This document shows, in pieces, positions 1 to 9,931 of a stretch of DNA of 64,000 bases (position 1 is its first letter; each line of letters starts with the position of its first letter). The translations under genes were made by a program, and so were the position numbers. The notes beneath the pieces were generated by a model. That model saw only the letters and a list, made by a program, of their open reading frames with translations, did not search any database and had not been told where the DNA came from. This DNA is from Vulcanimicrobiota bacterium (GTDB lineage Bacteria; Vulcanimicrobiota; Xenobia; Xenobiales; JADMJV01), in assembly GCA_017307785.1 (NCBI GenBank), contig JAFKGI010000033.1, forward strand, positions 30,463 through 94,462. Direction: 5' to 3'.

Positions 1-1
1 C

Positions 2-742
2 TACAGCATGGACCAACTGGCCGAGGCCCTGGGCCAGGCCGTACAGGAGAGCGGGCGAAAAATCGATCTGGTCATCTTCGACTCCTGCTTGATGGGCAAC
101 ATGGAGGGGCTGAGCAAACTGGCTCCTCACGCGCAGTATGCGGTGGCCTCGGAGGAAATCGTCTACACCGGACACCGAGCCTGGGACCTGGTGTTCAACG
201 AAATGGGCGGCGCCCAGGCTGACCCGCGCCAACTCGGCCAGACCATCGTCAAGCAGTTCGGCGGTCATTGGGAAGGTCGCACCATGTCGCTGATCGATCT
301 GGGCAAACTTGAGCCCCTCAAGGAGACGGTGGAAGACCTGGGCGAGAAACTGCTGCGCGACGTGAAAGGCCCGGAACGCAACGCCATTGCTGAAGCCCTG
401 GACGTCCACACCTTTGGCACCACCTACACCGGATCCAAAGAGTGGGGAGGCTACGGGGACCTGGGCAATGTGCTGGAAAATCTGGAACAGAAAGTCACCC
501 GGCCCGACACGAAGGAGGCGGTAGAATCCGCCCAACGAGCACTCAAAGCGGCCGTGGTCGGGTATCGCAACCAGATGTGCTATGACCATGCGCGCGGACT
601 GTCAGCCCGGGTGCCTACCCACAACTTCGAACCCAAGGTCTATCAAGAAAAGACCGGCATGGAAAAGTGGGGCCAGCTGATGTCCGAAATGCGGCCCGCC
701 CCCCGCGACCGCACCATCATCAACCACCGCAGCATTCTTTAG
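2..742 (+). CDS. Clostripain-type (C11 family) cysteine peptidase, 5' truncated
   Basis: The reading frame is open from base 2, so the true start lies before the window. The visible part carries IDLVIFDSCLMGNMEG (about residues 19-34 counted from the ATG at base 8), which matches the catalytic-Cys block of C11/clostripain peptidases (D-x-C followed by a conserved Glu), and then AQYAVASEE, also typical of the family. The catalytic His block (usually a GHG-type motif) would lie upstream and cannot be seen. These peptidases cleave after basic residues and are often secreted or self-processed. Any signal peptide would be outside the window. The 3' end overlaps the convergent acyl-CoA ligase gene by 23 bp. 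Family call is good; substrate unknown. Confidence 0.8.
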   Translation, partial: YSMDQLAEALGQAVQESGRKIDLVIFDSCLMGNMEGLSKLAPHAQYAVASEEIVYTGHRAWDLVFNEMGGAQADPRQLGQTIVKQFGGHWEGRTMSLIDLGKLEPLKETVEDLGEKLLRDVKGPERNAIAEALDVHTFGTTYTGSKEWGGYGDLGNVLENLEQKVTRPDTKEAVESAQRALKAAVVGYRNQMCYDHARGLSARVPTHNFEPKVYQEKTGMEKWGQLMSEMRPAPRDRTIINHRSIL

Positions 743-2279
743 GGTGCTGCTGGCGCAGCAAAAACTTCTGGATCTTCCCGGAGGCGGTAAGCGGAAACTG
801 CTCCACAAAGCACCAGCTGGTGGGGATCTTGAAGTAGCTCAGATGGTCCCGGCAGTGCTCCCGCAAGGCCTGACCGTCCGCTTCCCAGCCCGCACGTAGA
901 CGGACGGCGGCGGCCACTTCCTCTCCATACCTTTCGTGAGCCACTCCATAAACCGCCACGTCCAGAACCGACGGATGAGATCGGAGGTGGTCCTCGACCT
1001 CCTTGGGCGAGACGTTCTCTCCCCCACGGATGATGACGTCCTTGATGCGCCCGGTGATGCGGACATATCCCTGAGAACAGATGGAGGCCTGGTCACCGGT
1101 AGCCAGCCAACCTTCGGCATCCACCGCGCGGGCCGTCGCATCCGGATCGTCGTGATATCCCTGCATCACGTTGTAGCCGCGCACGCACAGCTCCCCAAGC
1201 TCCCCCGCGCCCAGCACCCTGCCGTCCGCCGGGTCGCGAATCTCCACTTCCAGTTCCGGCAAAACTTGACCGACCGTCTGCGTGCGCAAGTCCAACCCAT
1301 CCCGCGGACTTGTCTGCGTAATGGCTGGCGAGGCCTCGGTCAAACCGTAGGCGATGGTCATCTCGCTCAGGTTCATGTGCTCGATCACTCGACGCATCAA
1401 CGGCTCTGGACAGAGAGAACCGGCCATGACCCCGGTCCGCAAGCTGGAGAAGTCGAAGCGTGCGAATTCGGGATGCTCCAATTGAGCCAAAAACATGGTG
1501 GGCACGCCGTAGAGAGCGGTGCAACGGTCGCGCTGCACCGTCTCCATGACGGCCAGCGGCTCAAAAGCCGGCACCAGGTGCAGGCTGGCCCCGTGAGTGA
1601 AAGCCCCCAGCACCCCGATCACGCATCCGAAGCAATGAAAGAGCGGCACGCATAAGCAAAGCCGGTCCTCAGGGGTATAGTTCAGTCCCCGGCCCAACCA
1701 GTAGCCGTTGTTGACGATGTTCCGACTGGTCAGACGCACTCCCTTGGGAAAGCCGGTGGTGCCGGAGGTGTACTGCATGTTGATGCACTCATCGAGGCCG
1801 ATCTCCGGCCATTCCAGCGCTGCTGAAGGAAGGGAATGGTAGTCAAGAGCGTCGGGAGGAAGCGGCTGGTCGACGAAAAGAACGAATTCCGGCCTGTAGC
1901 TGAGCCCGGCCACTTCTCGTATAAAGTCCAGACACGAAGTGCCCTGCATGTAGACCAGCGCGCGCGCCTGGCACTGGCGCAGCAAATAGTCCAGCTCCTG
2001 GCTTCGGAAAGCCGTGTTGACGGTGACCAGAATCGCACCCAGGCGAGCCAGAGCAAATTGTAGCTCAATCCACTCCTGGCGATTGTTCAGCCAGACGGCC
2101 ACCCGATCCCCGCGTCCAATGCCGAGACGGTGCAGGGCCCCGGCCACGTGTTCCACCCGTCGTTGCAGCTGGCCGAACGTCAGCCGATGCTCGCCCGCCA
2201 CCAGAGCCAGCTTGTCCGGGAGACGCTGGCTCCACAGCTCGAGCAAGCCACCTACGGAAACATCCGAAACCCCACCCAT
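720..2279 (-). CDS. AMP-dependent acyl-CoA synthetase (medium/long-chain fatty acid type)
   Basis: 519 residues, ATG start. It belongs to the ANL adenylate-forming superfamily: P-loop YTSGTTGFPKG at about residues 170-180, the YGLTEASP adenine-binding block near 315, the ATGD motif (WLATGDQA) near 397, and SGKIQK with the catalytic C-terminal Lys near 505. The reaction is ATP + carboxylic acid + CoA to acyl-CoA + AMP + PPi. Overall it resembles FadD/FadK-like enzymes, but substrate chain length cannot be read from sequence. It overlaps the peptidase gene tail to tail (23 bp). An acyl-CoA dehydrogenase lies 18 kb away (19813-20976), so fatty-acid activation for beta-oxidation is plausible. Confidence 0.88.
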   Translation of the reverse strand: MGGVSDVSVGGLLELWSQRLPDKLALVAGEHRLTFGQLQRRVEHVAGALHRLGIGRGDRVAVWLNNRQEWIELQFALARLGAILVTVNTAFRSQELDYLLRQCQARALVYMQGTSCLDFIREVAGLSYRPEFVLFVDQPLPPDALDYHSLPSAALEWPEIGLDECINMQYTSGTTGFPKGVRLTSRNIVNNGYWLGRGLNYTPEDRLCLCVPLFHCFGCVIGVLGAFTHGASLHLVPAFEPLAVMETVQRDRCTALYGVPTMFLAQLEHPEFARFDFSSLRTGVMAGSLCPEPLMRRVIEHMNLSEMTIAYGLTEASPAITQTSPRDGLDLRTQTVGQVLPELEVEIRDPADGRVLGAGELGELCVRGYNVMQGYHDDPDATARAVDAEGWLATGDQASICSQGYVRITGRIKDVIIRGGENVSPKEVEDHLRSHPSVLDVAVYGVAHERYGEEVAAAVRLRAGWEADGQALREHCRDHLSYFKIPTSWCFVEQFPLTASGKIQKFLLRQQHPKECCGG

Positions 2280-2341
2280 AGCCAGGGCGTTTCCACGACC
2301 CCGTGGGGGGGCCCTCTAAGCAGGCGACGAAGGCCTTGCCC

Positions 2342-3310
2342 ATGCCCGTCACACTGGCTCAGGCCTTTGAAGAATTGCCCGGTCTGGACAACTTTTGTAG
2401 CGAATTGTGGGGAAACTTCGTGCCGCTCTTCGCCATGAAAAAGCTGCACACCCGGGCCTCCGCCCTTCTCGAGGCCTTTCCCGACGAACTGATTCGACAC
2501 GAGCTTTCCGAATGGAAGCGACTCCGGCTGGTGCCCTCACCCGACCCGAAGGACCAGGAACTGGTGGGAGTGCTATGGCAAAGTCCCCTCTTCATCAGCC
2601 TGATGGACGCCATCGGATTCTTCCCGCCCGAAGACGTGGACTTGCGGCCCCACATGGCACCGCTCTACGCCAGCATCGACGAATTCGGCGAAGCGCGGAA
2701 CCAGCTGATCCGCAAATGCGAGCGCGGCTACATGACCCGGCCAGACTTTCCCTATTGGCGGATGGCCCTCCGGGTGCAGGCGCCTCACCTCTATCTGGAG
2801 CCCTTCCTGGGCCAAGGCGAGGAACTTCAGGGTTGCGACCTGGCCTGCGGCTGGGGACGCATCTGCCTGACTCTGAGCGAGTATAAGCATCGGCGCATTC
2901 ACGCCTGCGATCTGGCGGACAGTTCGCTGGTCACCTTGCGCAAACTGGCCGAACAGCGAGAACTCCCCGGAACCATCGAGACCCACCGCGTGGACATCCT
3001 GAATCTCCCGTTCCAGGACAACTTCTTCGACTTCTACCTGGCCTTCGATATCTTCGAACATCTGGTGGACGACGTGCTGGCACGCTGCCTACGAGAAATG
3101 CTGCGCTGCGGTAAAGTCGGGGCGCCCCTCTACACCGAAACGCCCTTATTGTGCTTTTGCCCCGCCCTCACCCATCTGCAGAACTGGAGCGAAAGCGAGC
3201 TCACCCGAGCTTTCGAGCAAGAATGCGTGGACGGCAAGCGTTGGAAGCGGAGGCTCTGGAATGAGCAGGTCCCGGACCATTTCACCTTTGTGATCGAGGG
3301 AGCCCACTGA
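2342..3310 (+). CDS. Class I SAM-dependent methyltransferase
   Basis: 322 residues from the ATG at 2342. A GTG at 2303 would add 13 poorly conserved residues and is less likely. The N-terminal half has no family I recognise. The C-terminal half is a Rossmann methyltransferase: LQGCDLACGWGRICLTL is motif I, the acidic ribose-binding residue is in HACDLADSS, and DILNLPFQDNFFDFYLAFDIFEHL covers motifs II-III. The stop overlaps the start of the metallopeptidase gene by one base (TGATG), so the two are probably translationally coupled. Substrate unknown. Confidence 0.75.
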   Translation: MPVTLAQAFEELPGLDNFCSELWGNFVPLFAMKKLHTRASALLEAFPDELIRHELSEWKRLRLVPSPDPKDQELVGVLWQSPLFISLMDAIGFFPPEDVDLRPHMAPLYASIDEFGEARNQLIRKCERGYMTRPDFPYWRMALRVQAPHLYLEPFLGQGEELQGCDLACGWGRICLTLSEYKHRRIHACDLADSSLVTLRKLAEQRELPGTIETHRVDILNLPFQDNFFDFYLAFDIFEHLVDDVLARCLREMLRCGKVGAPLYTETPLLCFCPALTHLQNWSESELTRAFEQECVDGKRWKRRLWNEQVPDHFTFVIEGAH

Positions 3311-3915
3311 TGGCCACTCAGTGGCTTGCCCACGTCTTCACCGAAGTCAGCCGGGCCATCGAGCGCGCCTGTTTCGGTCAAAGCCAGTTCCGCATCACCA
3401 CCAGCGAGTTCACCACGGCCAGCACCATCGACAACGGCGTGCAGGCCAAGCTGGCGTTGGCCGAAGTCCGCAGCCAGTTAGCCCGTGATTTCCAAATAGA
3501 ACTGAGCTGGCCGATTCTGCTGGAACTGAAAGCTCCCCCGGCCAAAGGCTGGAAAGCCATGGTCTACAACCCGGAGGGCAATCTGGCTCGACATCAGGTG
3601 GTCGACTTCAAGGGTAGCTCGGCTCATCAAATGTGGGTCAAACCCGGACTGACACGAGTCCGCTTCAAAAGCCTGGTCGCCCATGAACTGGTGCACGCCT
3701 TCCAGCGTGAAGCCAGCTTCCTGACCGAGAATCTCAGCCTGCGCGAAGGCATGGCGCGCTGGGTGGAGTTTTACTTTCTCAAAGGAAGCGCCGAGGCGGA
3801 CCGACTGCTCAAGCTCAAGCACTACACCTTTGGCCGGTCCATTCAGTCCATCTTGGAGTTCGAGTCCAAATCTGGCCGTCCGGCCACCCTTCAGTGGTTG
3901 CGTTCCCAGGGCTGA
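3310..3915 (+). CDS. Small zinc metallopeptidase-like protein (HExxH)
   Basis: 201 residues. The ATG shares a base with the stop of the preceding methyltransferase gene. VAHELVHAF (HELVH at about residues 125-129) is a canonical HExxH zinc site, and the REGMARW block 17 residues later supplies a likely third ligand (Glu), the gluzincin arrangement. No signal peptide is obvious, so a cytoplasmic role is likely. The pairing with the methyltransferase suggests a common function, but no pathway is evident. The last 25 bp overlap the convergent PTS gene. Confidence 0.65.
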   Translation: MATQWLAHVFTEVSRAIERACFGQSQFRITTSEFTTASTIDNGVQAKLALAEVRSQLARDFQIELSWPILLELKAPPAKGWKAMVYNPEGNLARHQVVDFKGSSAHQMWVKPGLTRVRFKSLVAHELVHAFQREASFLTENLSLREGMARWVEFYFLKGSAEADRLLKLKHYTFGRSIQSILEFESKSGRPATLQWLRSQG

Positions 3916-5264
3916 CGATCAAAATCCGGAGCGAGCAACAAATGAACGACCCCATTAGGCAAAATCTGAACGCCACGAACTCCAGTCAGACCCTCCTGCT
4001 GCACGAGGCCGGTGTCCTTCACCTCCAGGCGTAGACGCCCGGCCCGGAGCTCCCAGTGACAAAGATTGTCAGTCCCTCCTAGCGACCGCAGCAAATCAGG
4101 CTCCTCGCGCCCGGGGGTCGGCAACTGAAAGCGCGTGATCGCCCAGCGAAAGAGTCCATAGTAGGCCAGGCCAAAGAGGGGTCCCAACAGCCATACCAGC
4201 CAGGGGCGGGTGTGCAGGGGGAAAAGCACCAGGTAGTCGATCAAACCGAAGGAAAAGGTGATGCCCAGGTGGCCGCCCAGAGTCACCATCAGCCAGCAGG
4301 CCAATCCCGCCAGCAGCGAGTGGAGAGCGTAGAGCACGGGAGCCGCGAAGAGGAAAGAGAACTCGATAGGCTCCGTGATTCCGGTCAGAATCGAAGTCAA
4401 GGCTCCGGAAAACAGCAGGCCTCCGACTTCCTGTCGCCGGCGAGGGGAAGCGCAATGGTACATGGCCAGGGCCGCCGCAGGCAATCCCCAGAGCGAAAAG
4501 AGATACCCGCCACCTAGCAGCCCGGCGCTGGGATCGTGCGCGAGAAATCGGTAGATATCACCATGAATCAGCTTTCCCGTGTGCGGGTCCTGGAAGGAGC
4601 CGATCACCATAAAGAACGGATTGTTCCAGATGTGATGTAAACCGAAGGGAATCAAGGCCCGGTTCACCACCGCCCAAACGCCCGCGGAGACGGCCGGATT
4701 GTCGTTAGCGACCAGGTCCGCGGCCCGCTGAATTGCCAATTGGGCGGGCGGCCAGATCTGACTGAGCACCGCTCCCAGACACAGGCAGGCCACGCCCGTC
4801 ACGATGGGCACGGAGCGCTTGCCCGCAAAGAACCCGAGATAAGGCGGAAGCTCCAGTCGGTAGAAACGCCGATAGACGGCGGCCGCCAGCAGACCGACCA
4901 GGATCCCCCCGAAGACTCCCGTGTCCAGGGTTCGCACCCCGAGAACCGACACCAGTTCCTGACCGCCCGCGCCTGCTAGAGAGCCCAGACTGGCCAGCAT
5001 CACGAAGTAACCGACGGTGGCGGCGACCGCTGCGACTCCCTCGTACTCGGCCATGCCGAGAGCCACTCCCAGGGCGAAAAGCAGGGGCAGATTGCCGAGG
5101 ATGGAGTTGCCGGCCTGGTTCATCACCTGGGTCACAATGCCGGGCACGAACCTGTAGTTCTGACTGCCGAGACCACACAGCAGCCCGGCCACGGGCAAGA
5201 CCGAAACCGGCAGCATGAGAGAACGGCCGATTTTCTGGAGCAAACCAAAGAGGCGGGCAAGCAC
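3891..5264 (-). CDS. PTS EIIC permease (glucose/N-acetylglucosamine family) with degenerate IIB tail
   Basis: 457 residues, GTG start. The N-terminus LQKIGRSLMLPVSVLPVAG, the GLHHIWNNPFF segment and TGITEPIEFSFLFAAP are signatures of the glucose/GlcNAc EIIC family, with about ten membrane segments. The last ~75 residues look like a IIB domain (LGGTDNL ... RLRLEV ... GVRGVQILPNG), but where active IIB domains have a DACITRLR-type phospho-Cys site this protein reads ELRAGRLR: the catalytic Cys is replaced by Arg. No IIA, HPr or EI gene is nearby. It may therefore need another IIB partner, act in sensing, or be a facilitator. The sugar is uncertain. Confidence 0.8.
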   Translation of the reverse strand: MLARLFGLLQKIGRSLMLPVSVLPVAGLLCGLGSQNYRFVPGIVTQVMNQAGNSILGNLPLLFALGVALGMAEYEGVAAVAATVGYFVMLASLGSLAGAGGQELVSVLGVRTLDTGVFGGILVGLLAAAVYRRFYRLELPPYLGFFAGKRSVPIVTGVACLCLGAVLSQIWPPAQLAIQRAADLVANDNPAVSAGVWAVVNRALIPFGLHHIWNNPFFMVIGSFQDPHTGKLIHGDIYRFLAHDPSAGLLGGGYLFSLWGLPAAALAMYHCASPRRRQEVGGLLFSGALTSILTGITEPIEFSFLFAAPVLYALHSLLAGLACWLMVTLGGHLGITFSFGLIDYLVLFPLHTRPWLVWLLGPLFGLAYYGLFRWAITRFQLPTPGREEPDLLRSLGGTDNLCHWELRAGRLRLEVKDTGLVQQEGLTGVRGVQILPNGVVHLLLAPDFDRQPWERNH

Positions 5265-5419
5265 GCCCGGTTTTTCGCGCTTCCCGCGGGCGGTCCTCGA
5301 ACCGCTGGAGGGTCAGGATTTCTTGAAGTGAATTCGGGAAATTCCTGAGAAGCCAGCAGGAAATTGAAATAAATTCACCAACAGAGACAGGCTTCTTCGC
5401 TCATACTCTGGGGGCTTTC

Positions 5420-6283
5420 ATGCTACGACCCGCTGTGCAATCGAATACCAGGATGACCTCGGCCCGGCCACTGCCGCGACCGAGGCGCCAACGCGCCCAT
5501 CGCGCCAAACCGAGCAGCGTCAACCTGCCAAGCTGGTCGGTGAGTTCGCGTCACTGCTTCCTGGTGCTGATGTTCCTGATTTCCCAGGTCATCCTCTTCA
5601 CCAGCAGCATGTTCCAGGTTCAACGCATCTACGTGGCCGGCACGGAGACTTTGACCAGCGACCAGGTGCTTCGCCAAAGTGGTCTCAAGAACGGCCAGTA
5701 TCTTTGGAAGCAGCAGCCGGGCGAAGTAGCCAACCGGGTGGCCGGCCTGCGCAACGTGGCCAGCGCCAATGTGGCATTCATTTTGCCGGGTCAGGTGAAC
5801 ATTACGGTGCACGAGCGCCAGCCTGTTTATCAGGTGGCCAGCAACACTCCCAATCCCACCTGGTTTGCCGTGGACGAGCACGGCCTGGTGCTGCGCAAAC
5901 TCAAAGGAACCAGCAATCAGTATCCTCGCCTGAAACTTGAGGAGAGCATCGAGGTCGGCAAACGCCTGCACCCCGCCTTGATCGCGACCTGCAGCCAAGC
6001 CTGCGGCTTGATCGAGCAAGAGTTCCCCGCCTCCATCTGGTATTACACGATGGACCAGCGCGGCAACCTTTCTTTCCGCACCTTCTCTCGTCAGTATCCG
6101 GTCGACGTGCAGCTCGGCAGCCTGGAAAATCTGGATTATAAATTAAAAGTATTGCGCGCTCTCATGAATTCCGTCATGCAGCAGCAGCAGGTCGCGGGAA
6201 TTGATTTACGCTTCTCAACTCCCGTGGTGCGTTTGCTCCATCCCCCGAAACCGCCTGAGACTCCGGCGCCGCATCCCACCTAA
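5420..6283 (+). CDS. ftsQ: Cell division protein FtsQ/DivIB
   Basis: 287 residues, ATG start. The layout is that of FtsQ/DivIB: a basic cytoplasmic N-terminus (residues 1-40, Arg/Pro-rich), one membrane segment at about 45-63, then a POTRA domain starting FQVQRIYVAGTETLTSDQVL and an FtsQ beta domain. It acts in the divisome, linking FtsL/FtsB to the septal synthase. It starts a plus-strand group ftsQ-ylxX-sbp, the same gene order as the 3' part of the Bacillus dcw cluster, but ftsA and ftsZ do not follow. The rest of the dcw genes lie downstream on the other strand. Confidence 0.85.
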   Translation: MLRPAVQSNTRMTSARPLPRPRRQRAHRAKPSSVNLPSWSVSSRHCFLVLMFLISQVILFTSSMFQVQRIYVAGTETLTSDQVLRQSGLKNGQYLWKQQPGEVANRVAGLRNVASANVAFILPGQVNITVHERQPVYQVASNTPNPTWFAVDEHGLVLRKLKGTSNQYPRLKLEESIEVGKRLHPALIATCSQACGLIEQEFPASIWYYTMDQRGNLSFRTFSRQYPVDVQLGSLENLDYKLKVLRALMNSVMQQQQVAGIDLRFSTPVVRLLHPPKPPETPAPHPT

Positions 6284-6289
6284 AACCGC

Positions 6290-6318
6290 TTTACGGCCCC
6301 ATTCGCCTGTGCTATGCT
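6290..6318 (+). promoter_or_regulatory. Candidate sigma-70-type promoter for ylxX-sbp
   Basis: In the 85-bp gap after ftsQ there is a TTTACG -35-like hexamer (6290-6295), a 17-bp spacer and a TATGCT -10-like hexamer (6313-6318), about 50 bp before the GTG start of the DUF881 gene. Spacing is ideal but the hexamers are only partial matches, so this is a moderate call. Confidence 0.4.
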
Positions 6319-6368
6319 CGGGCGGTCACCGAGCTTGCAGCCAGGTCTGAAATTCTGAAAGGTCCGCT

Positions 6369-7136
6369 GTGGATAAATCTTCTCCCGCCCAAAGCTGGCA
6401 AGTCCCCGTCGCCATGGCCAGTATCTTGATGGGTATCCTGGTCTCGCTTCAATTTCGCAACCAGACCAGCGCTAATAAATCCACCAGCAAGCAGCCGGAA
6501 TTGATCGCCATGATCAAAAACTTGGAAGAAGAACGCGACAAAATCACTCAGGAACTGCAGGCCACGCGCGCGCGTCTGAGTGAAATCGAAGGCAAGTTGG
6601 CCAAAGAAGGCAACGGCTTCGCCGAACTCGCCAAACAGATGGCCGAAGCCCGCATGCAGGCGGGCCTGCTGGCCATGAAGGGTCCCGGAATCACGATCAC
6701 CCTGAGCGACTCCAAACGTCGTCCAGGTCCGGACGAAGATGCCTACTTTTTCATCATCCATGATGCCGATCTGCAGACTCTGACGAACGAGCTTTTCGCG
6801 GCCGGCGCCGAAGCCGTTTCCATCAATGACCAGCGAATCATTACCCGCAGTTCCATCCGCTGCGTTGGCCCCTCTGTTCTGGTCAACACGGTGCAACTGG
6901 CCTCGCCCTTCGTCGTGAAGGCCATCGGGCCGGCTAAAGAGATCGAAGGCGGACTGCGCATGCCCAACGGCTTCTTCGACAGCATGGCCATGTTGATTCG
7001 CTCCGGCGGCGAAGTAAAGATCATCAGCGGCGAGGAGATTATCACTCCGGCCTTTGGCGGTAGTATGTCCTTCCGGCTGGCCCAGCCGGTTCCGGAAAAT
7101 ACCAAGACGGGCGCGGTCAGCGCGACCCACTCTTAG
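6369..7136 (+). CDS. DUF881 family membrane-anchored protein (YlxX/YlxW-like)
   Basis: 255 residues, GTG start. One N-terminal membrane segment (about residues 10-28) is followed by a coiled coil (about 44-85, LEEERDKITQEL... ) and the DUF881 domain containing MKGPGITITLSDS, GAEAVSINDQRI and ISGEEIITPAF-type blocks. DUF881 genes sit between divIB/ftsQ and sbp in Bacillus and relatives (ylxW, ylxX), as here. The function is not firmly known; a role at the division site is inferred from genomic context. Confidence 0.85.
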   Translation: MDKSSPAQSWQVPVAMASILMGILVSLQFRNQTSANKSTSKQPELIAMIKNLEEERDKITQELQATRARLSEIEGKLAKEGNGFAELAKQMAEARMQAGLLAMKGPGITITLSDSKRRPGPDEDAYFFIIHDADLQTLTNELFAAGAEAVSINDQRIITRSSIRCVGPSVLVNTVQLASPFVVKAIGPAKEIEGGLRMPNGFFDSMAMLIRSGGEVKIISGEEIITPAFGGSMSFRLAQPVPENTKTGAVSATHS

Positions 7137-7150
7137 GGAGGCAACTCGAA

Positions 7151-7510
7151 ATGGTTTGGGTGATGGCCGCCATGGCCCTGGGAGTCTGGATCGGGGCCTA
7201 CATGCCCTTCGCTTTGCCCCCCAATATGGCCAAATATGTCTCGGTTTCGTTTTTGGCAGGGCTCGACTCCGTGCTGGGCGGCACTCGCGCCGGCATTGAA
7301 AATCGCTTCAACCTCTCCGTCTTTGTCTCCGGCTTTACCACCAACCTGGTGCTGGCCGGGTTGATGACTTACGTGGGCGACCTGTTGGGCGTGGAAATGT
7401 ATCTGGCCGCGGTCGTCACCTTCGGTCGCCGTATCTTCGAAAACCTGGCTATTATCCGCCGCGATCTGATCGGCGTTCCGCCTAAAAGTCCCTCCACGCT
7501 TCAGGGTTAA
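7151..7510 (+). CDS. sbp: Small basic protein Sbp (DUF1290 family)
   Basis: 119 residues with about three hydrophobic segments. The ATG is preceded by GGGAGG at good spacing, 14 bp after ylxX. The family hallmark region is KYVSVSFLAGLDSVLGGTRAGIE, followed by FVSGFTTNLVLAGLMTYVGDLLG and the C-terminal FGRRIFENLAIIRR. Sbp genes flank ftsA/ftsZ in many Gram-positive-type bacteria. The function is unknown; membrane location is predicted. It closes the ftsQ-ylxX-sbp group here, with no ftsA or ftsZ after it. Confidence 0.85.
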   Translation: MVWVMAAMALGVWIGAYMPFALPPNMAKYVSVSFLAGLDSVLGGTRAGIENRFNLSVFVSGFTTNLVLAGLMTYVGDLLGVEMYLAAVVTFGRRIFENLAIIRRDLIGVPPKSPSTLQG

Positions 7511-7562
7511 CAACGTCTAAACCCGAGACTCTAAAGGTGCGCCCACCTCGAGGCACTAACCC

Positions 7563-8482
<920 letters not shown>

Positions 8483-8486
<4 letters not shown>

Positions 8487-9916
8487 AGGGCGGCGGCTCG
8501 ACTAGAGACGGGTTGGGTCAAAAAATCGAGGATGGCCGCGCCCCAGCTGCCGACGTCGCCAGCTCCCAAGAGCATGACCACGTCACCCGAGGTGGCTTCG
8601 CGGCGCAGGAATTCCACCACTTCCTTCTGACCCGGGGTGTGCACAACGCGGCACTTGGAGCTGCCGGTGCGGACTTTCTCGATCAGCATCTCACTGCGCA
8701 CGCCCACGATGGGCACCTCGCCAGCCGAGTAGATGTCGGTCATCAATAAGATATCGGCGTCGCCAAAAGCTTCGGCGAACTCGTGAGCAAGAAACTTGGT
8801 GCGGGTGTAGCGATGTGGCTGAAAGACTCCGATGACGCGTCCCTGAGCACAACAACGAGCGGCGTGCAAGGCGGCCATCACTTTGGCGGGGTTGTGGGCG
8901 TAGTCATCGACCACCGTTACGCCGCCGTGGGTTCCCAAAATCTGAAAGCGGCGCTTGACGCCCTGGAAGGCCTCCAGGCCTTCCTTGATCTGTTCGAAAG
9001 TCAGACCCAGCTCCAGGCCGACGGCCACCGCCGCCAGAGCGTTCTGCATATTGTGTTTGCCCGGAATGTTCATGGTCAGCGAACCGACCTTCTGACCGTG
9101 AATGACCACCGTGCCTTTGCAGGCAAAGCCTTTCAGGTGCAGATCGATGGCGGTGATGTCGGACTCCGGATTGAGACCATAGGTGACCACCGGCGCCGTA
9201 ACTTTGGAGCGTTGCTCCATGACCAGCGGGGCGTCGGCACACAAAATCAGCTTGCCGTCCTGCGGAACACGCTGCATGAAGTCGACAAACATGCGCTCGA
9301 TCATGGCCATGGTCTTGTCGTAATCGAAGTTGTGGCCCTCAAAGTGGGGGGCGGAAAGATTCACGTCGCTATCGATGTTGGTGATGATGGCGATCTTGGG
9401 CTCGAGCTCCAAGAAGGAGGCATCGGACTCATCGGCTTCGGCCACCAGATGGGGTCCGACACCCAGTTGAGCGTTGGAGCCCAGTCCATAGACTTCGCCT
9501 CCAATCACCGAAGTGGGCCGCAATCCGCTGTATTCCAGCAGGTGAGCGATCATCGAGGAGGTGGTGGTTTTGCCGTGGGTGCCGGCAATCGCGATACCGT
9601 AGCGAGTGCGCATCAAGAAACCGAGCATCTGACTGCGGATCATGATCTGCAGACCGCGGTCGAGAGCGGCCTTGACCTCAGGGTTCTTCTCGTTGATGGC
9701 GGTGGAGAGGACGACCGTTTCCACATCGGCGGCCAGGTTCTCGGCCTGGTGGCCAAGGTAAACGGTGGCTCCCATTTCCTGAAGGTTTTCGGTGATGGCC
9801 GAGGCCTTCAGGTCTGAACCAGAAACCTGGTAACCCAGTTGCAGCAGCACGCGCGCGATTCCGCTCATGCCGATGCCGCCAATCCCAACAAAGTGGATCT
9901 TCTGTCCTGGTTTCAT
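8483..9916 (-). CDS. murC: UDP-N-acetylmuramate--L-alanine ligase MurC
   Basis: 477 residues, ATG start with a good AGGAAAGGGA ribosome site. HFVGIGGIGMSGIA is the MurC N-terminal nucleotide fold, AGTHGKTTTSSM (residues 111-121) the ATP P-loop, and EADESDASFL and ITNIDSDVNLSAPH the substrate and central-domain blocks. It adds the first amino acid (L-Ala) of the peptidoglycan stem peptide in the cytoplasm. It lies 15 bp downstream of murG in a two-gene minus-strand unit separated from the main mur operon. No murB or ddl follows. Confidence 0.96.
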
Positions 9917-9931
9917 TTGATTCCCTTTCCT

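Noticed and set aside
936..1655. 239-codon open frame antisense to the acyl-CoA synthetase gene.
   Set aside because: The opposite strand has clear ANL-family motifs; the antisense frame has none and reflects G+C-rich codon bias.
5250..5285. Hairpin followed by T run on the plus strand at the start of the PTS gene, resembling a terminator.
   Set aside because: No plus-strand gene ends nearby, and the stem is part of PTS coding sequence.
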